DNA of 64,000 nt. It comes from Panopea generosa (lineage: Eukaryota; Mollusca; Bivalvia; Adapedonta; Hiatellidae). Below the pieces are notes generated by a model, which had not been told where the DNA came from, searched no databases, and saw nothing but the letters and a program-made list of their open reading frames with translations. Below, one piece after another: positions 40,901 through 51,000 of the stretch. The stretch is from contig CM055898.1 in assembly GCA_029582155.1 (NCBI GenBank), positions 26,357,245-26,421,244 on the forward strand, given 5' to 3'. The translations under genes were made by a program, and so were the position numbers. Every line of letters starts with the position of its first letter. Position 1 is the first letter of the stretch.

Positions 40901-41860
40901 AACAGGTGTGAAGTTTTTTTAAGGTCTAGTCTTTTTAATTTTAAATAAACCTTGAAATAAAATCTTCAGTCATTTCAGTCCATAAAGACCTTAAAAGTGA
41001 CCATAAAACCTATTTATTCCCATTCAATGACATTGATTAGTTTATTAGAAGGTAAGAACTTGTTTGTGTGATTGCAGGAAAATGTTGCCAGCAGTTGAGT
41101 CGATTATGCTAGAAGCAATGGTGGTTTAAAAAGTATTTGTATAATAAAGTAACCATTTGATAAGTGATATATATATATATATATTACAAACAGCATACAT
41201 ATTAAATATAACAACTGCAACATTATCCTAAACATTTAATACTATAAAGTTTATTTAGTATTTGTTTGTTTACTATACTTATGCTATTGAAGTTTGAACC
41301 CAAGAGAGGGCAATGCCTTAGTTCATATTATTAATAAGGCTAATATTTATATAAACATAAACTTTAATAACTATGCATTATCTGAATGTTTTAATTACAT
41401 AGAATATTCATGATGCTTGTAAACATTTATGTGATGCAGTTTATATGGTGCAAATGCACCATATTTACATGTCAAATACTATCAAAATATGGTTCATATT
41501 TGGTCCATCTCTCTGACCTGGTAAAGGGTGAAGCAGTGAATTTTAGTTTAGGGAGTAAAATAAGCATTTACCCAAAGGTTTATCTGAAGCAATGGCCGGT
41601 GTAGTATGATTTCTGTTTACTTTTCGTTTGTTTGGTCAACGTTTGCGTTTATAAACTGAGTAAGCATGTTTAACCTTACTGAACGCAGCCCAAGTATATC
41701 AAGTGTTAAGGTGATGTCATTGGTTTTCGCGTATTATAACATTTGGCAGTACTTTCTTTAAATTGCAATATTTTTAAACTCCTGACAGCTGTCGTGTATT
41801 CGATCAACTTACCTGTTTCTTCAGTAAATTATTGTGAATAATTCTAAACGTCGACAACAT
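22977..41860 (-). CDS. PDHA1: Pyruvate dehydrogenase E1 subunit alpha, mitochondrial
   Basis: Nine exons on the - strand encode 389 residues, close to the ~390 usual for animals: 41813-41860, 34696-34761, 33580-33753, 32577-32703, 31601-31692, 30077-30325, 29193-29329, 27549-27657 and 22977-23144. All introns are GT-AG and all phases agree. The product decarboxylates pyruvate with thiamine diphosphate as part of the alpha2beta2 E1 of the pyruvate dehydrogenase complex in the mitochondrial matrix. The N-terminus ([16 protein letters not shown]) is basic and hydroxylated with no acid, as expected of a matrix presequence. The ThDP motif runs from GDG at 194-196 to ENN at 222-224. Regulatory serines are kept: S231 in GMGTS (site 3), S291 in YHGHS (site 1) and S298 in GTSYR (site 2), so control by PDH kinase and phosphatase is expected. 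The gene spans 18.9 kb because of repeat-filled introns; intron one alone is 7 kb. The start is chosen as the only ATG opening the presequence. Confidence 0.97.
24149..24166. repeat. Poly-C run
   Basis: An uninterrupted run of about 18 C in the last PDHA1 intron, just left of a 'caggtttgactgt' repeat end. It would be prone to sequencing and replication length errors. Confidence 0.9.
24957..25190. mobile_element. hAT-like MITE in PDHA1 intron
   Basis: Ends are CAGTGCTCCAGATAAGC and its exact inverse GCTTATCTGGAGCACTG. The CAGTG start is typical of hAT-type elements, but the 8 bp on each side match at only about half of their positions, so the target duplication has decayed or the class is wrong. 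A partial relative of its right half lies near 31080-31150 ('atttcaatgcttgaatac', 'tggagcactga'). Confidence 0.7.
25633..27087. mobile_element. 1.45-kb element with CAGTGCTCCA ends
   Basis: The left end is CAGTGCTCCAAGAAAA and the right end TATTTTTGGAGCACTG. The first ten bases are shared with the MITE at 24957, so both probably used one transposase source. No transposase frame remains. The interior repeats 'acttgccctg' near its left end and 'agcccgacgggcaagg' near its right end. Just outside, a G-rich stretch with 'actatag' occurs on both sides (25590-25620 and 27085-27114), so the element sits between two copies of a ~28-bp direct repeat. Confidence 0.65.
27739..28006 (-). mobile_element. 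tRNA-derived SINE in PDHA1 intron
   Basis: Read on the - strand, a B-box-like stretch ('catgagtttgaatccttg') is followed by the body 'agaaagttttcacttacttg', 'ctggttaaccatcc' and 'ggttaggttaactgatc', ending near 'gccattgatggcataaatg'. The same body is found at 46109-46382 and in the truncated copy at 63630-63778. Confidence 0.7.
28031..28216. mobile_element. piggyBac-like MITE (copy 2)
   Basis: Contains 'ttcatatagacgcctttgg', 'gagcaatctgaactcttcc' and the right end 'ggagtaaagggttaa'. It matches the better-preserved copy at 46939-47169, but its left end has changed to 'ataaccgtttact', so the left TTAA is lost. Confidence 0.65.
28604..29137. mobile_element. Pearl/Helitron-like element, diverged family
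   Basis: The left end 'tactgaaggtgatgaatacc' and the right end 'ttggaggtataata' match the termini of the pearl-like elements at 12184 and 36263. The core differs: two to three units of about 150-170 bp with 'ggcataactcattgaaaaat', 'caacatgc.ga' and 'ctaggcttggtaccaatc'. A short 'gagagacggacagaacga' run comes before the tail. This looks like a sister family sharing only the ends. It lies in a PDHA1 intron. Confidence 0.6.
30443..30618. mobile_element. PIF/Harbinger-like MITE, copy 1
   Basis: A 176-bp fold-back element flanked on both sides by TTA. The left end is GGGCTATTCCATTTAAACAT and the right end reads ATGTTTAAATGGAACAGCCC. A TTA target duplication with a GGGC-type terminus fits PIF/Harbinger (Tourist-like) MITEs. 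A copy in the opposite orientation lies at 32966-33139, two PDHA1 introns away. Confidence 0.75.
31460..31540 (-). mobile_element. tRNA-like SINE head
   Basis: On the - strand: 'gtggtccagtggtaaagc' (A box) then, after about 35 bp, 'ttgtggattcaatcg' (B box). The two pol III boxes are correctly spaced, but no complete cloverleaf acceptor stem is seen. A SINE head is more likely than a working tRNA gene. Confidence 0.5.
32966..33139. mobile_element. PIF/Harbinger-like MITE, copy 2
   Basis: 174 bp between TTA duplications. Ends are GGGCTGTTCCATTTAAACAT and ATGTTTAAATGGAATAGCCC. The interior ('aaggtggga', 'gggggagggtctaatttcaa', 'ccgtccatgggtggg') is the reverse complement of copy 1 at 30443-30618. 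Two similar copies in inverse orientation about 2.5 kb apart could pair. Confidence 0.78.
34134..34395 (+). mobile_element. tRNA-derived SINE, family B
   Basis: The A box 'tggtctagaggtagagcg' and B box 'ggttgtgtgttcaatccc' are about 50 bp apart. The body then contains 'cagtataatgtgactggg', 'cagtgtggcagtgctcagca' and 'atatgactgaaaaatggtt'. The same body lies reversed at 49225-49500. It sits in the intron upstream of PDHA1 exon three. Confidence 0.7.
34540..34640 (+). mobile_element. SINE family B head, truncated
   Basis: 'gttgtctagtggtagagc' (A box) and 'gattgcaggttaaatccc' (B box) are followed by 'tggccaggtcataccaaaga', the same junction as in the copy at 34134. It stops about 60 bp before PDHA1 exon two. 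Confidence 0.6.
34762..36262. other. PDHA1 intron one, proximal part, no feature seen
   Basis: AT-rich intron sequence between PDHA1 exon two and the pearl-like element. No coding frame with a recognisable domain and no clear transposon ends. Confidence 0.45.
36263..37854. mobile_element. Pearl-like element, seven core units
   Basis: The left end 'ctatcactgaaggtgatgaa' and right end 'tgtcgggggtataa' match the element at 12184. Seven core units begin with 'gggcaataactctgtaatt' (or a one-base variant) at 36724, 36871, 37018, 37164, 37311, 37471 and 37618; spacing is 146-147 bp except one 160-bp step. Two unit types alternate ('ttaaaagtaatgctccgg' and 'tttcaagttatgctccgg'). A GACC/GACA microsatellite lies at 37763-37800. 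It lies in PDHA1 intron one. Confidence 0.8.
38039..39154. mobile_element. hAT-like element with CAGGGCTCAAACTAGAG ends
   Basis: The left end CAGGGCTCAAACTAGAG is matched by CTCTAGTTTGAGCCCTG on the right. The inverted match continues six bases outward ('attact'/'agtaat'), so the true border is uncertain. It is 1116 bp long with no transposase frame. It holds a 329-bp interior (38196-38524) that also occurs inside the unrelated element at 40083. The sequence GTTGCTAGGCAAC near 38338 resembles an RFX X-box. Confidence 0.7.
38196..38524. repeat. Cargo segment shared by two transposons (copy 1)
   Basis: From 'aatatttggtatattct' to 'gagatgcatagttgatt' this matches 40351-40659 with few substitutions and one ~20-bp difference around 'ccaacatcgtataggttgct', which is present only here. 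The enclosing elements have unrelated termini. Confidence 0.85.
39182..39642. mobile_element. TTAA-flanked MITE (copy 2)
   Basis: The left end TTAAAGGGAATATATTGGT and right end CTAATATAATCCCTTTAA correspond to the termini of the element at 22082-22561. The interior is largely different, so copies share mainly their ends. Confidence 0.65.
40083..40870. mobile_element. TA-flanked element, Tc1/mariner-pogo-like
   Basis: The left end CCGTATATCGTCGGCCATAA and the right end TTATGGCCGACGATATACGG are exact inverses, with TA on both outer sides. A second motif 'gggccataagtcgag' sits inside both ends. TA duplication and termini rich in 'ataagtcga' fit non-autonomous pogo/Tigger-type elements. It is 788 bp with no transposase frame. 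It carries the cargo segment 40351-40659. Confidence 0.8.
40351..40659. repeat. Cargo segment shared by two transposons (copy 2)
   Basis: 309 bp matching 38196-38524 in the same orientation, lying inside the TA-flanked element. The X-box-like sequence of copy 1 is reduced here to 'gtaggcaacgcaatcg'. Confidence 0.85.
41161..41186. repeat. (TA)n microsatellite
   Basis: About ten TA dinucleotides in PDHA1 intron one. Confidence 0.85.
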
Positions 41861-42030
41861 ATTGGCAGGTTTGTTGTATCCAAGGTCGACCAAAAAAAAT
41901 CCAGAAATAAACTGTCGCTTAGGTCAAGGAAAAAACGGTGCGAAGTCGTTCTCAATTAGGCGCTCAAAAATTTTCTTCGAAATCCATGAGCGTTTGAATC
42001 ACAAGATTAGCGTCACTAGGGTAAACAAAA
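41861..42030. promoter_or_regulatory. Divergent PDHA1-PPIL6 promoter region
   Basis: Only 170 bp separate the PDHA1 start codon (- strand, 41860) from the PPIL6 start codon (+ strand, 42031), so both 5' UTRs and core promoters must lie here unless upstream exons exist. The stretch has about nine CpG sites, whereas flanking introns have few. No TATA box lies at a suitable position. AGGTCAAGG (near 41932) and CCAAGGTCG (near 41880) resemble nuclear-receptor/ERR half sites, which are known to act on PDH genes in vertebrates; their use here is inference. Confidence 0.7.
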
Positions 42031-45000
42031 ATGGCTGCCTCTCACAAGCAGAAAATCAAATTAGAAATTTACGGTTTAGTAAATGATATCAACTTTCAAA
42101 GGGCTCGATTTTGTGCTGAGGTAAATGCTATTCTTTTTAAACAAACGTATATGATGAGCTGTTTAGTCTCTATAAGTGCATAAATCACAATATCTTTGGG
42201 AACGAGCACCTGCATTGAACTTTTTTTTCTTTGGAGTTACTCTTTGAGGGGATGTTACAAAAATATGATTGCAAAATATATTTACCTTATGAAATTTTGT
42301 CAGAAAGATTTTGTATCGAAGGACTGCTTGGGAATTGACTTGTAACCATCCAAACATGTGAATTTCATGGCGAGTTGGGTGTTGGATGAGTAGGGTGGAG
42401 GTGGTTAAATCAGCATTAGTGATACAAGTTTGGATTTATTCGGTGATCTAGTAAACACAGTGGATAGAGCACCTTGAATGGGCATTTTAGTTTTGAATCC
42501 TATTTGTTTTTTTTATTTTAATTCCTACATTGGAGTAGTATCATTTAATCGCCGTAATAGGGGTGAGACCCCTTTAGCGAACGATCAAATAAAAAAATAT
42601 TAAATCATTCGACAATGTGCTTTGATATGCACTAGCATAGGAGATGCTATATATAATGTACCGAATGTGTGTAAGTTACATCTGTAGAAGTAGTAGTGCT
42701 GACCAAATGAAGAACAAGAAGTGTGTATAGTGATTCCCATACAGTTTTTTTTAGAAAACCATCTTCTGACTCATTTCCTATAAATAATAAATCAATAACC
42801 TTGTAATAGATTTTCAGATATTTGGGCATTTTTATCAGTCATAATGTGATATAACATAACAATATATGATTAAGCTATCTCCAATCTCTAGTCATTGAAA
42901 TATTTGAAAGAGTTTTCTAGTGTTCAATTCTCTTTTTTTTCTAAAAGACCTGCTTTTTGTTTTGGTAAATTTATTATATATTTAATTCAAATTAAATTTC
43001 ACATTTGGACAAACTCATTTTGAATCAAGTATCAATTTTTGGATTATATGACAGTTTCAACAGGTCATACATTGATATCAATACAGATATTTTAGGGGGT
43101 GCAGGCCAGGCCAACACTGACACTGGAATTTTAGTTAATTTACTTATTGTTTACCAACTTGTAGAAGATGGAATGCAAGCCAAGACTGAATTTAAGTTCC
43201 CCCAGAATCGCTTACTATGTGCTACTGTAGACATTTTAAAATTTAAAGATCAGAAAACAAATTAGTTTAAAATAGTTATTTACATTTTTATACTAGTCTA
43301 TATCTCATTATATTTAAAAGCCAATGGCATCTAAACTGTGAATTTATTTTAAAATATTTTTAAAAAATGTCATTTACCAATATATATGTTAATTAAATGT
43401 TTGTACACAAGTTGATACTACTAACAGTGCCTTAATTAAAATGAGTGTTGTAGTTTATACAACTTGATTGGAAGGTAAGCTCAAAACTTATATAAATTAC
43501 TCTCAAGTCAGTCTGTGTAGAACCAGAGTACTGATTGCTGTTATCGAACCTGCAACCTTTTGCAAGTGCGCCCAACACAGTATCCACTGCATTACCACAC
43601 TGCTTAATAATTGCTGATTGTTTTCATTTCAGGATTTAAAGAACAGCTTACCAGATGCCTTTGTTTCACCTATCATTGAAGGGATGGTTGAGTTTGAATG
43701 GGATCTGTACATAGAAGCAAAGAGAAAGGTAGTATGCTATAATACAAGTAATTTTCCAGTCCTTCTCAATCAGCATCTCTTTTTCTTAAAATAATGTGTA
43801 TTTTCTTGATGTAAATTGATATGAAATTAAAATATCCAAGCACACAGACTCTGATAGTGTAATGTGACATATTGCACATCTCTCTGGAGTCTTTTAAAGA
43901 TTTTTATTTTGCGTCTCTCGAGTCGACAGCAGATCGGATATCAAAATAATAAAAAAAAGCTGTCCATTCACGCCTTATTTAATCAGGCTAATAATAGTGT
44001 TGCTTTTGCATAACCTGGTAATTGTTTTAAGTATTTGTATTCCAAGATGACAAAAAAATGCTATGATATATTTCTCTCTCTATATGATATAATACATAAA
44101 AGAAAAATAAAGGAAATATCAATATTTGTCCATTTCTTCAGGAGGTCAAAAGGCACAATTGTTTTACATCAGTTTTTAACAGGTGCTCTGGTCATATTGT
44201 GTGTAAAATGAAAACATTATAACAAGACTAAGCAAGACTAAAATTTGGCTAAAAAATATGAACAACATAAAAATAAATATGGTTGTTGACATTCTACTAT
44301 TTTGATATGGGCTTTTAGGACATATACTACCATGGAAAAAGAGTATCATTCTTTGTTCATCCACATTTCATCTTTAATAGTTTGGCCTAAAGTCTGTTAT
44401 ATCCATGGATAATCATTAATAAATAAATAAATTAATTAATTGATGATGCTAGATCTCAATAATAATGGTGCTCACAAACCTTTTGAACACGTCTCGCTCT
44501 TCTACTTATCTACCACAGGTTAAAGTTTCTGCCAGCAAGTAGTGAACAGACAATTTAATTTGTTTTATAAACACTGTTGATCTTTTTTTCTACAGGAGCT
44601 GAGAGGAGAGACCTGGACATTTTGTGCCAAATCCATCGCTTTTCAGAATGGTTGCCTGATAGGTGGACCTGAAGAATTTTTAGTCTGGGCGATAGATAAT
44701 CACAACTATGAGGAATTCAGACCCATGGCATTACTACAGACGTTGACAGAGGAGGCATACAAAACACATCTCAATGACAAAAATGTAAGAACTTAACATT
44801 AGCATCAGCGGCGGCAAAATCTGTCAAAACCTTACTTGTCCTTCAGCATGTGAATTATAGTTTTTACTTGTCCGTATAAGTCAGTTACACTTAAAACAAA
44901 GCAAATGTCTAAGAAACGTTTGCTCAGTTAGCTTACAGATTAGTCATTCTGTTAAAATGTGTGTTTCAATACCTTGCTGAATGAAATGATTTAAAATAAT

Positions 45001-48000
45001 TGTACCAGTAACTTGATTTGAAACAAATGAACATTTTGTTTATAAAATGAAACCATTATCTCTTGACTTTTAACTTTCATATTTCTTTATTAATTTAGAA
45101 CTAGAAAGTTAACTCATCCACAAACAAATTAAATTTAAAATTTCACTTGTCCGTATTTTTAAATGCAAGGCACGGACAATAGATTTCACCACCCCTGAGC
45201 ATATAAATGTATACCAGCTTCTGATTCTTTCCAGTTGACTGAAACAGTGTGTATTCTTGATCAACAGAATAAACATTTATTAGCATTAAAGATATATGAA
45301 TTACCTGAATCAGTTAATGTTATAATGTATTACTGTTACACATGTTAAAATGTGTACATTTCTTTACTTTATATGTGTCAAGGTTGTTTTTTTATTCAGA
45401 TTATTGTTTAACTTACCTTTACTGAATAATTTTAAATACTTAATTACTAATTCCAAATTCATGTTTAACTTATTAACTTTATATTGTTTCACATCAATAT
45501 AATTAACTGACTCTTGAACTAGTTGAGAAAAGAAGTTCATTCTGAGTATAATATTATTATGTATACGATATTATAATTCCATTAATACAAGTTGAGCTTA
45601 AGCGTAGGTAAAGAGTCACATCAGACAAGCCTTTCATCACTCTTTTTTGAAAAGAAGAACAGTTTTAATGTTAATTGAGAAGTGCACAGAAATGCTGAGA
45701 TTGACTATACCTGAGATAATAATTGGAACAGACATGTCTGCTTGAAATGCATTTAGAAGTTCACTAATTGTATCGATTTGTTTAGTTTGCAATTATGATG
45801 ATTATTTCAGAAAAAATTGGAAAGAGATGTAAGTTTTTGATAAGCACATGATATTTAACAGTACTTGATGAGTTTATAATGAACTAATTCTAAGCCCTGA
45901 CCATGCATGGACTGAGCAGTTGAAACTTTTTAAAAACAGTCATGTATAATATCCTGCTTGCTTACATAATTTTTAATTGACCTTCTTATAACTGTTGAAC
46001 TTGACTGAAAAGGATTATGCTTTTTTTTTTAACTTTTTTTTTATTTCGATTGTGTTATGACATCTTAGATAAATCAAAGTCTTCATGGGTTTGAATTGAA
46101 TATTGATTGAATATTTAGCGTCATTTTTTATGCCATCGAGGGCTAACAGACAATCAGTTAACCTAACCACTGTTTCGTGGGAACCTGGAAGATTAACCAA
46201 TACTTGAGCATACTGCCACAAGTAACTGATAACTTTCCCACTTGAATCAGAGGTGAGAGACAAATGATAATGAGATGCACTATCGTATATCAACCGTCAC
46301 GGAGATTGTGGCCGGGCGGGATTTGAACTCATGACCCCTGGATTGATGGTCAGATGCACTAACGACTGAGCTAATCCGGCTTCAATGGGTAGAATCAGTA
46401 TTAAGCATATGTGGATAAAGTGTCTTGCTCAAGGATACCGCACATGATCGTGGCAAAGGATCGAACCCACAACCCTCCGAGGATGCTATACGACGCAGTC
46501 CACTTAAATACTTGATTACATAATGTTTGAGTGTGATCAGTTTGATATAGGATATATGTATATATATATATCAGTGCTGGGTTATTCAGATATAATTTGT
46601 CCATGGAATGAGGGATGTGCATCTAGAATGAGGGATAATGGATGTAGTTTATCAGTGTGATCATTATTAGGTCTACTTTGTTTATACACATACATGTATA
46701 TCTATGTGGCTCATGTGAATAGCTCAAACTGTTTAAGTAAATTCGGAGTGTTAGTGTAACATCAATAACCTTGAATAGAATAGAAAATTCATGCATGCCA
46801 CAAACAAAGGAATGGTAAATTGATAAAATGACGGGTTTAAAGTTGACTGCATTGTTTTTGCTGATAAGATGCATTCAATACTGCATTAACTATTTGCACA
46901 TGCTGCGCATAAGTTATTAAAATTAGTACATTTGTATCTTAACCCTTTACTTCATATAGATGCCTTTGGACACCTCTAATATAGAAGGCTTTGGTCATCT
47001 AATATAGAAGGCTTTTGAATTATTGGGTGAATTAACTGACAGAGTGGAAAACAGTGCAGGAAGTGTTCAGATTGATCGTCACGAGCAATCTGAACTCTTC
47101 CTGCACTGTTTTCAAAGGACTTCTGTGATATGTGCTGGAAAAACGCATATCTATGGAGTAAAGGGTTAATAGTTAAGTTAGATTACAAATGCTTTACACT
47201 ATCATATTTTTAGTTATAAATATAGAATAGCAATTGAAACTATCACATTGAGAGCTTTAATAGTGCAAATCTAGTCTACAAAGGAGGTATATAGACTAGT
47301 CTTGCCATAAACACTCAATAATATTGCCTAATATACCAGAAAGATATAAGTTAAAACGAATGGAAAATATATTGAAATATTTTTCATCTCTGTTTATTTG
47401 TGGTTATTCATTGCATATTTATTTTATGTAACATATTTGATTTACTATAACACTTGTTTTGCTATTTAAGAAGATTGCAAATTACTGTTAATATTAATCT
47501 TGCTTGATGTTTTTAGAGCCTCAATAAGTCAATTGGTAATTGTCTAATCTGTAACACCTGTTGGGGATTGCCCTGCCGAAAGCAAAACATATAATTTATA
47601 AAGGTGACTCAAAATCATACGGATTTAAAAAAAAACATTGTTGACATTTTTTTCAAGGTCATCTTAAAGGTCAAATGCCAGTGGTCACATGCATATTTCT
47701 TATTTTGACTCATATTCTTGCTCCAAAAAGGGCAAGAATATAGCTGCTGCTAAAAAGGTGGCAGTATGTGCTTTCGTCTTTGTGTCTTTCTAAATCCTTG
47801 TCCAGAACATTAAACTCCAAAAGTACTAAAGTGAATCAAATGACACTTAAAACATGGTTAGGGGCATTATGTCAATGTAAATGCTCACCAAAAGAACCCT
47901 ATAACTTTATATTTTGATAATATGAAAAATTGATCTCCCTTTTTGTACTTTACTTTTGGTTATTTCTGCTTCTTCAGAGCATATCTTCAAAATATGGAAG

Positions 48001-51000
48001 ACTTGAAACATAAAGAGCAATAAGTGGGAGTGCAGTGCGAGAAAACCATAACTCTTTCTTGAATACTGACAGAATTATCTCCCCTTTTGTACTTGAATTT
48101 TGGTTATATTTGCTTATCTGTAGTATATCTTCAAAAGCGTGTACGGTCGGAATCCAGTAAGACCTAGAACATTATAAGGTACTGATGGCAATGTGTGAAA
48201 GTGAAGCATGTAAGAACTAAAAATCTGTTGTGAATTTCTCAGAATTATCTTCCCTTTACTCCCCCTTTCTCTTTAAAAAGACCATGTTACAGCAGCTGCT
48301 ATTATTCAATGAAGCACATGTTTGGCAATGACAGACAGATATACTCTTTAAAAAACCCGGTGTACAACCTACTAAACTCTCATATTTGATTGAAATCCAT
48401 TATATTCTACTGAAAAACAATTGTGTCCGTTCAGATTTTGTGTTGCTTCCCTCCACTCCTGTTTGGGGAGCATCCATTCTGTTCTACCAATACCCTTGTT
48501 GTTATTACTTTAACCACTAGTTGCTTATATTTTCATTATATAATGTATTAGATGATATTGCGTTTAGAATTTTTATTGTCAAATTTAAAGTCTAAAAATT
48601 AAAATCAAACTTAAAGAGCCAAAAAAGTAAAAATTTTAAAAGTAGAAGGAAAAAAAAGAAAATTTTATTTCAAATATCTTTTATCCAAATAATATAAAAT
48701 TTGGTTTACTAAATAATAAAGGCCATGATATTAGCATCCATACATCTACACAGCATATTTGTAAACATATGAATTATTAACTGAACTTCATGTAGACGAA
48801 ATGTGGATTTATTGATTTAAAGATTATATCTCATAAACCATTTGTGATGTATATAAATGACACAATTCATTCAAAGGCAAAACTGCCATCTTCATGGTTG
48901 CACGACTGAAACCTTATCATTCAACAGTTTCTAATATGCAAATTCAGGATCTTAGGTGCATGTTGGTCAAGGGTGCCACCAGTTATTCACGTACCTAGCG
49001 CGATAAGTTTTTAGTTAACCACTTAATTATCGTGTTAGTCAACTAGATAATTTTCGCAAAAATTAAGAGGTTTACTAGAAACTTATCACGTTAGTTAAGT
49101 GGATAACTGGTGGCAGAACTATGCCACCATAAATACCTATACCACAGACACAACTCTTTTCTTTCCCTTTTGATAAATCTTATTTTTTTGGTGATTAATA
49201 TATATATATAGCAATTGTTGTATGGTGTTTAGCCTTTGCTTTCAACAGTTTTTCAGTCATATCATGATGTTGTCTACTTGGGACAGTATTCTAAACATCA
49301 TTCCATGTACAGACAGAATGTATGATACTCAACCCAGTCACATTATACTGACACTGGGCCAACCAGACCTGGAACTATCCTCTAAATACTAGCGTCTAGT
49401 ATCATTTTCCATTGTTTTTGGTTTGAGCCAGACAGAAATGGAACCAACAACCTTCCAACTGCAAGACAGATGCTTTACCACTAGACCACTCCTGCCATCA
49501 GTTATACTTAGTAAAACAATTTTAATCTACGAGGAGCATCAAAAGTCCCAATCATTACTTACGAGTGTATTACTACCACAGGAGGCCAACACGAATATAT
49601 TATAGACATTATCATCCATTGTCAGCATTTTTTCTTTGATATTGAATATTAATTTTATTTACTTTTTTATTAAATTTGTATTCATTTCTTTTAAGCTTTA
49701 CTGGATAATGTAATTTTGTACTTTGTATTTTCTTCATTTTCAGCACGAGTTTGTTTTCATGGACATTAATGTAGGAGAGGAGCCTGCTGGAAGACTGGTG
49801 TTTGAGGTTTACAACACATTTATTGCATTGTTATCAGTTATATGTCTTCATAATTAGATGTTTAAAGTAGCCAGTCAAGGGAAGGTGCAAAAGTTGCCCT
49901 TTAAGACAGGTTGTTGCTTAATAAAGGTTGATTTGCTCTGAAAGCATAGAAATTGGAAATATAGCAAATGTGACTGCTTAAAACCAGTGGCTGTTCCATA
50001 GAGGTTACCTCTTACACAGGTTTGATTGTAAAACATTGTTAGCAATGAACTATTTTGATATAAATAATTACATTTCAGTTTTACAAAACCTGGAGTAATT
50101 TTTCATCAAATATTGACATTTATGACTCTAAAATTAAAGAATTCAGTGTCATTATTCTCAGCTTGCCGTCCTTGATTATGATTGCTATATGCGAGACTTA
50201 AATGTACTGCAAGTAATCTTTAATAACTTAGTGTTGGCAGTATCCCAGTCCTATGAATATTACAAGAATAATTATGGTATAAGTATTCATCAATTTTTAA
50301 ATTTTTTCGCCCTTATTTTTTTAAAACAGTATTTCAGTTCTTTAACGACAGCCAGCACATCTAATCATTGTTCCTGTTATCTGATAGATGGTTAACAAGT
50401 ATCAAACTCACCTAACATCTCTGCATGTCACTGACTACTTTGGAGTACTTCCCCACATATTCACAAGTGGGAGATACATGTCTGTAGAACAAATTTCATG
50501 GCCAATCATTGCAGAGACTGTGACTAGGAAGGATTCATCTGACTTTGTCCCACTGGCTAGTACCTTATTTTTTTTTTTTTAAACAAGATATTTCCGCGAA
50601 AATTGCTTTACTACATTGCATATATCAGTGGTGGATTTACTCTTTAAAAAATCACCCCTGTATATACCACTGTATATATATACAAAATTATACATTAATT
50701 TATGTTTAATCTTTAGCTTTTCACAGATGTTGTTCCAAAGACATGTGAGAACTTCAAAGCATTGATTACTGGAGAGAAGGGTCAGTCACCAACCACAGAT
50801 TTCAAGCTGCACTATCTTGGATCTCTGTTTCACAGAATTGTACGCAATGGTTGGATACAGGGTGGAGGTATATAGTTCATGATTTTTTTATAAGAAAAAA
50901 TGTAAGGGATTACATGTATCTTTGTGAGATGACAGATCTATTTATAATAAAGGGATTTCACTTTTTAGTTTTTATTATATATAAAAGCGGTATTGCCATT

